Shown here: piece by piece, positions 33,434 to 45,588 of the stretch
How positions within the stretch are numbered: the stretch's first letter is position 1
Layout: each line of letters opens with the position of its first letter
Assembly (NCBI GenBank): GCA_022605405.1
Contig: JABYQQ010000005.1
Location: 1,488,001 to 1,552,000, forward strand
DNA from: Earliella scabrosa
Taxonomy: Eukaryota > Basidiomycota > Agaricomycetes > Polyporales > Polyporaceae
Direction: 5' to 3'
Length of the DNA: 64,000 nt
The notes under the pieces: generated by a model
What the model saw: the letters and a program-made list of their open reading frames with translations, nothing else
What the model was told of the DNA's origin: nothing
The model's database searches: none
Program-made: the position numbers and the translations under genes

Positions 33434-34827
33434 TCAACGCGCCTCGCCGTGGACAACCTCGTTGGGGTTGTAGTACTGCTGCACCGGCGGGGCAGCATAA
33501 TGCCTCGGCGAGTTGCTGGGATCGGCGTACGGGTGGTTGGGAGAGCTGGGAGAGCGGCGGGCGTTGGGATCATAGTACTCCTGGTTCGTCGCCGGCGCAT
33601 AGTTCTGGTTCGCAGCCGGCGCATAGCTCTGGTTCGCAGCTGGCGCGTAGCTGCCCTCGTATCCGCCATATGCAGACGGGTCGTAGGACGTGCCGGGCGG
33701 GTATTCGACCCCGGTGCCGAAGTTCAAGCCCATAGGCTGTGCGGTGGAGTACTCGTCCATGGTCGGGAGGCCGTAGTGCATCGAGCGGTCGGGGTAGGCG
33801 TCAGCCGCAGCATGAGTGGCCATCGGAGCGTCGTTCAGGTCCTCGCGCCCGCCAGCGCCGCCGATGAAGCTCATGTCCGTGGGGCTGGAGGCGCGCTCGC
33901 TGGGTCCGTTGTACTTCTCGAAATACGTCATGTCCTCCTCGTCCTGGAGCCTGGCGGCGCGACGCTTTGCGTAGAGGAACGCGACGATGATACCGCCGAG
34001 GGCGACCACGCCAACGACGGAGAAAGTGCCGGCGACGGCGCCCTTGTTGTCGAAGAAGCTGGGAGGAATGGAAACGGCCATAAGGCGGAGTTTGGGACGT
34101 GATGCATTGTAGATACTCACTTGCTAGACGAGGCACCGACAGCGCCGGCGACAGCTCCATCTGAAGGAGTCTCAGAGGGCGTGAGCCAGTTGTAGGAGGT
34201 CGTGTCGGAGCCGGCGGCGACGTTGCGAGTGGGGGTAGGAGCGAAGAAGGTCGTGCCGGTGTTGCTTATCAGCGTGATGCCAGCAGATGACGAGCTTGAA
34301 GACGAAGACAAAGTCCTGTAAAGAATTGACATGTCGCGTGTGAGCATGCGGCTCGCATAGCCCTTTGACAGGTGACAAGCGACAAGCGACGACACTCACG
34401 AGGAAGAGGAAGAAGAGCTGCTGGACGAGTCTGAAGACGAAGAGGACGACGAAGAGGAGGATTCGGAAGAACTGGGTTCCTCGCTGGTCGTGGAGATCGA
34501 GGAGGTCGACTTCTCCGACGAGGAAGGAGGGGGCGCGGGCTTAGTAGTGGTGGGCTCGCGCACGGGCTGGGTAGTTGTGGGCGAGACACTCGAAGGACGC
34601 TCGGATGAGGAGATGCTAGAGCTGGAAGTGGTCGTGGTGCTGAACTCCGTCGTGGATTCAGACGACGGCTCCGGCTCCGGCTCTTCAGGGCCATTGGGGT
34701 CCAGGATGTCGGTCGGGAAGGGACCGGGTTCCGACTGAGCGTTGACAAGAAGGAGCGACTGGGTTGAAAGGAGCGCGAGGCAAATGAGCGTAAGTACGCG
34801 CGCTGCGGACGCCGAGCAGCCACGCAT
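33434..34827 (-). CDS. Ser-rich mucin-like single-pass membrane protein with repeat-bearing tail
   Basis: Unnamed fungal surface protein. The start at 34827 gives a clear signal peptide (MRGCSASAARVLTLICLALL, cleavage near Ala30 before QSEPGPFPTD). The ectodomain is extremely Ser/Thr-rich, including a long acidic-dotted poly-Ser tract, then after an intron SNTGTTFFAPTPTRNVAA and NWLTPSETPSDG. The membrane span (GTFSVVGVVALGGIIVAFLY, bases about 34035-33975) is followed by the basic stop AKRRAARLQ. The cytoplasmic tail has a Tyr/Pro/Asn composition and three near-identical units of the form YAPAANQ (SYAPAANQ, SYAPAANQ, NYAPATNQ; bases about 33660-33580). The stop is TGA at 33434-33436. Same plan as the gene at 11357-12884, but with a cleaved signal. 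A cell-wall stress sensor role is plausible but unproven; no WSC domain is present. Confidence 0.82.
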
Positions 34828-35273
34828 GGTTGTTGCAGGAGGAGGGGGGAGGGGGCGGGGAGGGCGTCGGGGACAGCGACCTGGGGTGCTGAGGGCGGTG
34901 GAAGGAGGTAGAGAGACGATGGCCGGAGGCGGGCGACAAGTCTTGGATCGACGCAGGCGGCGGACCAGATCCCGGCGTCTCCCGCTCCAGCCAGCCTCAG
35001 CCTAAACGGAATGCCCTGGTTGCCATACGCACACTTCCCACCAGAACTCAATCGCTGCGAAATAATGCCGCTACAAATACAGGCTGCTTTGTGCTACTCC
35101 AAATGCATGACTAGACTACAGACACAGAAACCAAGAAGCCGCAGCGGTGAGGGTGCCGCCCACAACTAGACACATGTCCCAACAAACACTCCGCGACGCT
35201 CAGAAATCGCAGCCGACACGCCATATCCAGAAAGCGAACGAGTCATGCTCAGCACCCGATCCGCCCATCGCCG
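34828..35273. other. Intergenic gap
   Basis: About 445 bases: promoter of the Ser-rich membrane protein (reading left) and 3' UTR of the coiled-coil gene. A purine-rich GGAGG/GGGGA stretch lies at about 34838-34870, the reverse complement of a C/T-rich promoter tract for the leftward gene. Nothing else seen. Confidence 0.45.
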
Positions 35274-37145
35274 TCAGAGTCCATAAGTACGCAGGTACTC
35301 CAGCGACTCCGCCTTGCCCTTGCTTTCGAGCTGGATGCAGCACTGGATGAGCTTGCCCTCCCGGACGTCTCTCCTGAACTGCGAGCGATCCATATCAGGG
35401 TTCCGGTCCGCAAGCTCGCTCAGAAGCTTCTCTTGGTCCTAGATTCGACATATTGAACATGAGACACCAGACATAGCGGACGATCAACAGCAACCTCACC
35501 TCTCTACTAAGCTTGCCCCAAACCGACTTGATTGGTGCATATGACAAGGTGTGTAGCCCGAGGTAGTACCAACCAGAGTTCTAGTTAATGTATCATCATT
35601 TACAGCTGCACGGATTGACAGGAACGTCTCCGCTCTCACCTCAATCGAAGGAAAACAGAATATATTCAGCGCCGGTGAATCCTGAGTCCACGCCTGGACG
35701 TTGCGGACCATGCTCTCGTCTCCCCATCCGATCAGATACGAGTGCGAGGGACCCTCGAGGACAACCGGCCTGTACACGAACACCATGTCGGCCTCCGGAT
35801 GGATACATGTGTCGTACCCGCCCATAAATTCCAGGCTGCGGAAAGCGTAAGTATTGTGCCGCTGATACCAACGTTTGGGATGATAAGACGTACTTCAAAA
35901 TCTGATCCGCCTGCCGCGGTCGGGGCGTTCAGCATCAGCAATGTAGTTCCTCAAGAGCACAAGTGAAGGTTGAGAACGCAGCTCGTCAGTGATGCATCGC
36001 GCCACATCAGCTTCTCAGGGACCAGGGCTAACAGAGCACCGCCATGTTTGCGGCATCGTGTTGCACGACCTATCAAAGATTTTCTACGCCGTCCCTGTTC
36101 GTTCCAGGAAACAGGAAAGACCGGGAGACATGCAGGCTGGAAGAGGATGGCAAACACTCACCGTATCCTCGTCAAGCACAAGCTTCTCCGCCAGGAGGTC
36201 GAACGGGATGGGCCCGCGTTGCACTTCTGCCGTCGCAGGTGGTTTAGCAAACTCAAGGTACCATGAGATTCGCTTCTTCGAGGGCGAAGATGGTCCTCTT
36301 GCAGAGGAGTCCTCCTTGGCCTTCGCAGACACGGCAGAGCCGGACGCGGAGTCGGTCTCCTTCGAGGACGTTCGGGACACGGGGTTCTCAACTCCACCAC
36401 CAGTTGGAACCGTCGACCTGTTGGTTGAAGCCGAGCCCGCCGGTTGAATGGCAACGCTCGCCACTGAGCGTGGCGGGCGGATTGTAGACTCGTCGTCGGA
36501 CTCGACGAGCGTTTCGCGCTTAGGATGCTGGGTTGGCAGAGAGGGTCCACCGATTGGGTTGTCCTCGATGGCCACGTATTTGGTATTCGCGCCTGCGCCC
36601 TGACAAAATGCAGCATCAGTTTCACTCGACTATCTATCTCGACCCCGCATGAGAACGCGTCCGAGCAACACAGTCCAGCGGCTTCAAAGAGTAAGGCAGG
36701 CTCCAGCAAGGAGACACACCTTCAAACGGCCGAGCAAGTCCGCAATAACCGCCTGCGCGTGCTTTAGCTCCTTTGCGGTCTTGTTCCTCTCTTGCGTGAG
36801 CTGGGCGATCCACGGGTTCCTCGCCTCCAACATCTCGTGCATCTGTCTGTTCTCCCGCTCGAGCTCGCGGATCTCCAAGCACTGGGACAGATTCTGTGCC
36901 TCGAGCTCCTCCACCTTTGCTTCAAGTTGTTTCGTCCTTTCATCCGCGGCGAGTGTGACTTGTCTCAGTTGGACCTGGAACTTTCGGACGCTGGTCATCA
37001 GCCCACCAAGCTGGAGCCACAGACGCGTCAAACCACGTCCACTGCAGCTCCAGACGAGCAAGCAACCTACCTCAGTCTGCAGTGCTTGTAAGTCTGGCAT
37101 CGCAGGCCCGACGAGACGATCGGGGGCGACCATGGTGGTAGTCAA
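35274..37145 (-). CDS. Coiled-coil protein of unknown function
   Basis: Not recognised as a named family. The start is at 37145 (MTTTMVAPDRLVGPAMPDLQ) or Met5 at 37133. A 60-base in-frame intron then removes 20 codons before LGGLMTSVRKFQVQLRQ. A strong heptad coiled coil follows (QLEAKVEELEAQNLSQCLEI, RELERENRQMHEMLEARNPW). After another intron comes a Ser/Thr/Pro-rich disordered region (SRTSSKETDSASGSAVSAKA), then a folded part: RISWYLEFAKPPATAEVQRG, FDLLAEKLVLDEDT, NLEFMGGYDTCIHPEADMVF, GPSHSYLIGWGDESMVRNVQ, FCFPSIE. The C-terminal exon KLLSELADRNPDMDRSQFRR ends SLEYLRTYGL at TGA 35274-35276. Exons between 35.9 and 36.2 kb are uncertain; one may be only about 17 bases. It looks like a conserved basidiomycete gene, function unknown. 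Confidence 0.66.
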
Positions 37146-37685
37146 GGCTCAGAGGGCGCAGTAAGGTAATCGACAGGTGCCAGACGTAACCGAAGACGGA
37201 TCGAGAAGGCGTGAATTGACGTACGAGCACGGGTGAGCCCGCGACTGAGAAGGGGGTGTCGCGGTGTGTGGCGAGAGCGAGAGCGAGGATGGCTTGGACC
37301 GCGAAGAGGAGGCAGGTGGCCAGAGCTTCGCGCGACCGTGGACGACGTCTGCTGCCCGAGTAGGCAGCTTTGGTTCATTGCTGGGGTACTGGCTCGCCGT
37401 CCGAGCTCTCGGCGGACTATGCCTTTCATTCAGAAGACGCGATAGGATCAGTGCGGGCTGCAGGGGGCTCGAGGGGATCTCCTATCCGATGGAGGGCCTC
37501 CTCCGTGTCCCCTGCTCTCCCCATCCCAGGCAATGTGCACGCCCACTGCTCGGCGCCACTCCCGATCGCGCACGCCCACGTGCTCGCGACTGTCCCGCGA
37601 ACTCTCGCGGAGGCTTTTCTCGTCGCGCCGCGTCCCCCCTCCCGATAACTCAGCGCGTTCTCTCATACTGGCCGGGACCGTCAGC
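37146..37685. promoter_or_regulatory. Divergent promoter between coiled-coil gene and ACMSD-like gene
   Basis: About 540 bases between two head-to-head start codons. GC-rich, no TATA box found. C/T-rich over the last 100 bases before the rightward ATG. No separate gene supported. Confidence 0.45.
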
Positions 37686-39248
37686 ATGTCCGCTCAGAGG
37701 CTCCTCGTTGACATCCACACCCACGTCTACCTTCCGCGCTACGCCGCCTTCCTCCGGAATCGCACCTCAGTGCCTCGCATCTTCACCCGCACGTCCCTCG
37801 AAGGCAAGCCAGAAGAACGTCTCCTCATCCTCGACGACGAACCCAGCGGCGGACGGCCCGTCGGTGCTCAGGTACCTATCGAAATGCCCCCCCTACCCTG
37901 CTCCAGCATCGGCGTGTGACTGAAACGGCCGCCGAGCCAGTACTGGGACAGAGATGAGAAGCTCAAGTTCATGGACCGCCATGCGATCGACGTCTCAGTG
38001 GTGAGGTGAGTGCCGCAGCACATATTCTTCTGCACTAGTCATATGTGGGGTGGTTCGCAAATGGTCTACGGATGGGATCGGCGGAGCGGCGATTGTATGG
38101 CTCCTGTATGCAATCGCAAGAACTGCAACTGCATAACGGCTTCCTGATCTCATGTTCCCGATCCTCTCACCTGAACTGCAGCTAGCGCTGCTCGCACGAA
38201 TGCGACAAACGCTTACACCTTATCAGCTCCGCAAATCCATGGCTCGACTTCCTTCCAGCTCCGACCGCACACAAGCTCGCCGGCGAACTCAACGATGATC
38301 TCGAGACGTACTGCTCGACCGGCCCTTCTCTGGCCAGCGAGAACGTGAAACGTCTATATGGCTTCGGCCTCCTTCCCCTCGTCCCAGAGGCGACGACCGA
38401 GTCTCTGCTGAGCACCGTTGAGCAAGTCGCGTCCCTTCCCCACCTGAGAGGTATTATCATGGGCACGCGTGGGCTTGGCAAGGGTCTCGACGATGCCGCC
38501 CTCGAGCCAGTATGGGCTGCCCTCGAGAAGGCGGGGCTTGTGGTGTTCCTGCACCCCCACTACGGTCTGGAGAACGTATGGGGCGAGAAGGAGAACGGGC
38601 ACGTTCTCCCGCTTGCCCTCGGCTTCCCCCTCGAGACGACCATCGTGAGTCTTCCTCGTCCCATCCATCCCCCCCCCCCCTTCCCCCGGTTCGCACATCT
38701 ATCCGTCACACAACTGACCGTCCGACCACGAACCTACGTAGGCCACAACACGCATGATCCTTGCAGGGGTATTCGACCGCTACCCGAACCTCCGCCTGCT
38801 CCTCGCACACTCGGGCGGCGCCCTCCCGCAACTCTCCTCTCGCCTCGCGTCCTGCATCGCGCACGACCCTATAGTCGCCTCGCGTCTGCAGCACGACGCG
38901 CGCTACTACCTCGGGAAGCTCTACTTCGACGCCGTCGCGTACGGCGCCGAGGAGCTCAGCTTCGTCAGCGACGCGATCGGCCGTGCGGACAAGTACACCG
39001 CGCCAGGTGCGTCCGCTGCGCTCTCGAGCGCGAAGGGCACGGACGGGACCGCGCAGCGCAAGCAGGGCGCACGAAGGATGCTGTTCGGGACCGACCACCC
39101 GTTCTTCCCGCCGCTGAGCGAGAAGGAGAAGTGGCCGAGCGTGGTGGAGAACTTGGAGGCGATCGATGGCGCGTATGGGTGGGACGAGGCTGACAAGGCT
39201 GCGGTAAGAGGTGGCAACGCGTTCTCGCTGTTCAACCTTGGTAAATAA
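37686..39248 (+). CDS. 2-amino-3-carboxymuconate-6-semialdehyde decarboxylase-like amidohydrolase
   Basis: Amidohydrolase-2 superfamily TIM barrel with a Zn site. The closest known activity is ACMSD, which removes CO2 from the kynurenine-pathway intermediate ACMS and so diverts it away from quinolinate and NAD. The start at 37686 gives MSAQRLLVDIHTHVYLPRYA, with the metal-binding His-x-His. Further landmarks are KLKFMDRHAIDVSVVS, SANPWLDFLPA, RLYGFGLLPL, GTRGLGKGLDDAALEPVWAA, VVFLHPHYGLENVWG (metal His), LRLLLAHSGGALPQLSSRLA (catalytic-region His), YFDAVAYGAEEL and MLFGTDHPFFPPL (metal Asp). Three introns (near 37872-37930, 38005-38225 and 38645-38745). The neighbour, tail to tail only about 150 bases away, is quinolinate phosphoribosyltransferase, which supports the ACMSD reading over related resorcylate decarboxylases. 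Confidence 0.82.
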
Positions 39249-39396
39249 TGGGTTCGCGTTGGACACGTTCACTAAGACAATTTCTTGATTGCGTGTGCTT
39301 GTGTTAGGGCTACATGAATAGCAGTGTACATTGTACAACATCATCGGAGACCGTTCTACATTACTTGTGTACACCCCCGGGCTTCCGACTCGACTT

Positions 39397-40651
<1,255 letters not shown>

Positions 40652-41017
40652 GGTGGAAGTCGAGGGCAGAGGATCCGAGATCGCAATGCGCATTGTCCTA
40701 TGTCATCATCAAGCTCCGGCCCGGTGCCATCACCGTGCGTATATGCATGCAGCATACATGTAATGAACTCCAACACTGCAGCTTGCGACACGCTCACACA
40801 TGCAATGGTGATGACAGCCTCAGGGAGCGTAGTTGTATAGTTTGAAATGCCATCGCGGCATGGCTATACTATAGAGGTAATGACAGGTCCGCACGCCGTG
40901 AAAGAGCCTGAGTTAGGACTGAATCTACGGCACAGTGACACCGAAACGAGAACCGAGACTGGCCTACAGACAAGAGATCAATCACTCGACATTTTCCTGA
41001 CCCAAACGACCCTTGTC
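40652..41017. other. Intergenic gap
   Basis: About 365 bases: quinolinate phosphoribosyltransferase promoter and the 3' UTR of the Kre9-like gene. Nothing recognisable. Confidence 0.45.
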
Positions 41018-41707
41018 TCAAGCAAGGAAAGCACCGAGGAGGGCAAGACCGGCGAAGAAGCCAGCCTGGATGCCAGTGGACGGCGAGGCACCGTTGTCCT
41101 GGTTGGACGGCTCAGTGGTCGAGGGGTTGAGCGCGTCGGCGGTACCAGTCGTGCCGGCCGTAGTGGGTGCGGGGGGAACAGTCCTACGGCAAGAGCGGTG
41201 AACACCCGAATCACCACGCGTGGACATTGAGAAACACTCACATGACACCGGTGCCCGCGTTGGTTCCAGTTGCAGTCATGAAAGTGCTAGTGGAGGAGGA
41301 GACCGTGATGTCGAACTCCTCGGACTGCGCGAGAATGGAGTCGAGGTGCTGGGAGTCCTGGACAAGGTTCACGCGGAAGCCCTGGCCGGTCTTCCATCCA
41401 CCGCTCGGAGGGTTCACGGTGGTCTGGCCGAGAGTGCCAACGACGAGAGCAGCGAGGACTTGCTGCGTGGGCGGGGATACTTTCTGGCGTTGGGGTACGC
41501 GTGAGTCGATGGTAGCAGGAGCCGCCATGGGGGTTCTCATACCTGGTTGCTGAGTACGATGGTAAAGTTAGCGGGGTCGGTGGAGACCATGTTCCAGGCG
41601 ACGACATTGGGACCAGTGGTGGTCCAGCCCGTCGAGGGCGCGGGTTCGGTGACCGCGTAGGCGAGCGCGGAGGCGGCGAATGCGAGGAGGGCGGCGACGG
41701 TACGCAT
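41018..41707 (-). CDS. GPI-anchored Kre9/Knh1-like surface protein
   Basis: Small cell-wall or plasma-membrane protein. The start at 41707 gives a signal peptide (MRTVAALLAFAASALAYAVT), then the Ig-like Kre9/Knh1 N-terminal domain: EPAPSTGWTTTGPNVVAWNM, DPANFTIVLSNQ, an intron, TTVNPPSGGWKTGQGFRVNL and FDITVSSSTSTF. A further intron leads to a Ser/Thr/Pro stalk (PPAPTTAGTTGTADALNPST), and the protein ends in a hydrophobic tail (GIQAGFFAGLALLGAFLA) without a basic stop. That is the pattern of a GPI-attachment signal, with the omega site around NGAS. The stop is at 41018-41020. Such Ser/Thr-rich Kre9-like proteins are multi-copy in agaricomycetes and are often only loosely tied to beta-1,6-glucan assembly. 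Confidence 0.85.
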
Positions 41708-42283
41708 GGTGAGGAGTCGAGGACGAGGCGACTTGCTGGCAAGGGGAGGAGAAAGGACAGTAAGGGGCAAAGGAACGTGGGGATGCGCAACGAGGGATTC
41801 GTGCGAGGATGTGATGGGGGCGACCGTGACGGTTGGGAAACAAGGCGAGAAGCAGAAGCCAGCGAGAACCAACCTCGCCGTCCCGCCGCCACCGGACGTC
41901 TCCGGATCCCGTCAGCCCGGCCGTACGCTCATGTCCCGCCTGCCTTTTCCGGCCTTCCTCAAATTCGTCACAGCCACCGAAGCCAAGCCTATCTCGACTC
42001 CACTCAGTGCCTAACTGCGTCCTTCCAGTGCACCTCTCCTTGCAATCCGACTCTTGACTCATCTCAGACCCTGGCCAGCGTGGAGGTCGGTGAGACCAAC
42101 TGTCCGCGGCGTTGAACGCTCTGGCAGCATGCATCATGCCAAACGCAGGCGCATATCTAGCCATGTCGAGTCGCCGCTGTCAATGGAACACCAGATGACG
42201 GATACCCACAGCATGGCCGCAATGTTGTCCAATAGTACACAAACTACTGAACGGCGCGTCGCCACAGCATATATTCATACATC
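41708..42283. other. Intergenic gap
   Basis: About 575 bases holding the Kre9-like gene's promoter and the Gemin2 3' UTR. Antisense-looking frames here are not supported. Confidence 0.45.
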
Positions 42284-43676
42284 TCATACAGCGGCTGGTA
42301 TGACCTCCGACAACATGCTCTCGGCGTCCATCCACAGATCGGTTTGGCCCCATAGCCCCGTAATAGCCGTAATAATCATCCAGCATGAACGCTCATCCAT
42401 GAGCGCAAGGTTCTGGGGTGTCTTGCCGGCATCTGCTTCCATGTCGGCGAGGCCGCTTCGTCGCCCCTCGGCCATGAGTCCCATACAGCCCCGCGCAACA
42501 GTTCTCAGCAGGCTCGTCTCGTCTCCCGAGATCCAGTCCTCCACACGACTTAGGAGAGAGAAGATCCACCGTGCATGAGCCTGTGTGAGGTCGGTGTAGG
42601 GAAGACTGCCTTCTTCTAGGCGGAGATTAATCCAGTGGCCGAAGTACATGAGGAGATGCATGGCATATTTCTGTGAAGGCATGAGCGATGCAGTTTCAGC
42701 AATGAAAGCGGCAACGCACGTGGTCCACTTGCTGCAGAAGTGCAGGCGTGGGTTCTCGAGGCGAACATAGGAGCTGAGCATCCGGCGTTCCTGGGACGGG
42801 GTTGCTGGGCACTTGCGCGGGGAAGACTTCATTCCCGCCCGGTGTAGGGTGTGGATAGGATAGCGAGCTCGCAGTGCTTGAAGGAATGGGATTTGGCAGG
42901 GCAGTGGAAGTTTCGGGCACAACGTAGCTCGACTCGCCGACATCGTACGGAAGCGAAGCATAGTCTGGGCCTTCCTCCACCACGCCCGGTCCCCTCATGA
43001 GGTTGCGCTGCTGCCATCGAGACAGTTTGGGCTGCTTTGGTTTTTTGGGAGGATTCCACTCACTCTCCGGCCGTCCGGCGAGGAACGCCCACCACAGGTC
43101 GCGCTCCTTCTTGTCCGGGATCAGCTTCCTGCTAGAATCAGGGATGTGAACGTGGATAGTGGGCTGTACGGAATTCTGAATGGTTGACAGCATGGTGATA
43201 GGGCGCGCCGCGTATGAGTTCGTGCGCGGGGTGCAATAATAGAGAGGCAATGGGCGCGCCTTACGGAAGTTCTTGAATCGTCGCAGGAACGTCTCCCGCC
43301 ATTCCTCAGACGGGAGGACAGCAGCACTGCGCGCGCCCGAGCCTTCGTGCGATGCGATGGTGGGTAAAGCAGATGGGGGAGGAACCTCCGGGAACTCGTA
43401 CGGGTTCGCGACGCGCGTTATGTGGGGCAAGAGTCGCGCATCCCGGCTGTATGCACCGATACGCCACACAAATGCAATAGTGAGTGCGCGGATAGAATGC
43501 AGAGAGACGATCCGAGCCTACCGGACAGTGAACAAGTACTGCATCCCGTCTGCAGGCACGCCGTCAAAGGTGTCCGGGAGGTTCGCGACCGGGAGGACCT
43601 GACGGCCGAGCATGGGCTCCTCCTCCTCGTCGGAGTCGTCCAGCTCGTCGGCTTTGCGTTTGACGATGTGCGACAT
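42284..43676 (-). CDS. Gemin2/SIP1-like SMN-complex protein
   Basis: Core of the SMN complex that loads Sm proteins on snRNAs (yeast Brr1 relative). The start at 43676 gives MSHIVKRKADELDDSDEEEE, an acidic leader, then LPVANLPDTFDGVPADGMQY, typical of fungal Gemin2 N-termini that bind the Sm ring. Next are LLPHITRVANPYEFPE, EEWRETFLRRFKNFRK, RDLWWAFLAGRPESEWNPPK, the Pro-rich PREPTPALLQQV, and the C-terminal helical domain with AMHLLMYFGHWINLRLEEGS, ARWIFSLLSRVEDWISGDET, SLLRTVARGCMGLMAEGRRS and SCWMIITAITGLWGQTDLWM. The stop is at 42284-42286. About three or four introns. A divergent promoter of only about 260 bases is shared with the next gene. Confidence 0.82.
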
Positions 43677-43940
43677 GGCGGCGTTGGAATGGAATGGTTG
43701 GATGACGGTTGTCACAGGCAAGCACTGAGATGGGGGTCGCGAGATAACCTTCGCCGAGGGCACATGGGAGTCCGGAGACAGGCGGACGCGGAGAAGATCC
43801 ACAAGTCGCATGCACGGGCGCCTCCTGTCTACAACTTGCACACAAACTCTACCCACCGTGCACCAGCACCGATCTCGGACTACAGCTCTGGCTGTTCTAA
43901 GCTCTTGCCAAGGGCTGTGATACTCTCTCTGTCGCCCGCC
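43677..43940. promoter_or_regulatory. Short bidirectional promoter, Gemin2 / Lys-rich nuclear protein
   Basis: 264 bases between two divergent ATGs. Both products look nuclear. No TATA box. It must hold both 5' UTRs, so the core promoters are very close or overlapping. Confidence 0.5.
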
Positions 43941-45189
43941 ATGGCAGACGTCGACGGGGATAGCGTCGACCTCGAGACGCTCCAAGCTCAGATCGACATG
44001 TCCATGGCGTTCACACACAATCTAGTTTCCGGATGGATGAAGGCCTCCAAAGTCAAACTTCCCTCAGCGCGCGCAAACGACGATCAGGAGCTGGAAGAGT
44101 ACATGCGCAAACCGCCACGGTGCGTCTGAGTAATCCTATGCTGGGATTCGGGTCACTATTCCTCCTCTGTCCAACACCCTCTCACCCTGCATACCGCAGC
44201 TTAGGTGTAGGCGCATCCGTGCCTGAGTCTACCGGAGTTCTCGGTCGCGAGACAGCGAAGTTGCGCAACAAGCTCGTAGGAAACGGCAAGAAGCGACAAA
44301 GGGAGGACGACGAGGCCAGTGCTGCCCCCGCCTCGAAGGCAATCGTAATCTCCGACGACGAGGAAGACAGCAGAGCTCGGGTGATCACAAAGAAGGCGCG
44401 CCCAGACCCCTTTGCTCCCAAACTCAAAGAGAAGAAGAGGAGCACGGCAGACCCTCCGCGGGCATCGGCGTCCGTGCCCGCGGCTGCAGCCTCACCCGTG
44501 AAGAAGACGGCTGATCATCCGCGCGAAGGCACCGCTCTGGATGAATCCCAAAAGGCTGCGCGTACAGTCGCGGACCTCTCGTCGGAAGGAGCCGTAGTAT
44601 CTTCAACGCCGGCAAAGCGCAGGAAGAAGAGGAAGCACAAGGGGGAAGCCGCGGAGGGGACGTCGTCCTTCCCAGATCCTTCAGCCACCACTGCATCCAC
44701 ACCCGCCTCGCAAGTACATGCAAGTGCAGTGTCGAAGAAGCGCGAGGTCATTGATCTTACGGTCACGGACAAATCTGTCTCGCCATTGTCCACGCCGACT
44801 ACGACCAGGCCGGCCGACATACCGCCGCTTGGTATGTTCGCAACCGCATCTCGTGGTCGGCATCTGATTTGACCGCGTCTTCAGCAGGTGTATCTCTCAA
44901 GCAGGCCGCTCTGCCCGCGTCCAAGTCTTCATCGGCTCCAGCGCGGCCTGCAACCCCCGTTCCACAGCCATCCCCTCAACGACTCGATCCGTTCGGGTTG
45001 CCCTTGCTCAATGTTGCCGGCCCGCCGCCCAGCGCTAGCGCTGCAGACACCCAGCCCAGCTCGCCGAAGAAGAAGCGTAAAAAGAGGAAGAAAAAGAAAA
45101 AGAAGACGGTTGCGGAGGCCGCTATCCATCCAGAGCATGTGGACGTAGATGCAGAGGGCGATGGCGATGACGACGATGAAGACGACTGA
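43941..45189 (+). CDS. Lys-rich nuclear protein, DUF3245-like N-terminus
   Basis: Function unknown. The start at 43941 gives MADVDGDSVDLETLQAQIDM, then AFTHNLVSGWMKASKVKLP, resembling the DUF3245 motif (a Leu-Val-x-Ser-Trp-Met segment after an acidic helix). After an intron comes LGVGASVPESTGVLGRETAK, with KLRNKLVG and then a long disordered, basic region: nuclear-localisation-like KKRQRED and KRRKKRKHKGE, acidic ISDDEEDS, and a SUMO-interaction-like VIDLTV. A last exon carries a long Lys/Arg run (SPKKKRKKRKKKKKKT) and an Asp-rich C-terminus ending at TGA 45187-45189. The composition fits a nucleolar or chromatin-associated protein. Two introns (near 44120-44200 and 44832-44885). Confidence 0.75.
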
Positions 45190-45588
45190 GGTCCGATTGC
45201 CTTCTGTTCCAGAGTGGACATACCATGAATCTGATCCTCTCTCTGCGACCACCACATCCCATGCCAGTCTGCGATGCGTCGTCACAGCGACCCGATCCGG
45301 TGATAGGTTTCGCGCTGTCTGACTATCTTTACACGATGTATAGTCCATGTTGTATGTAGCTTACATCTTGCTATCAACAATGCTATCATTCGCATGTGTC
45401 TCGTTTTAAATCCGATCCAACGTAACCCCAGTACATGTCAAGCCCAGAAATAGTACAACACAGGGAGCAGGCAGTATAACAGCACATACAGCAGGGATAG
45501 TTACAACAGCATGGAAACAGAGAGCACGTACTCGTCACAATGTCATATCATCCATGAGATAGTCCATGACACCAAGATTGGCCTGCAA
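45190..45588. other. Convergent 3' ends
   Basis: About 400 bases between two converging stops; expected to be 3' UTRs. Nothing else seen. Confidence 0.45.
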
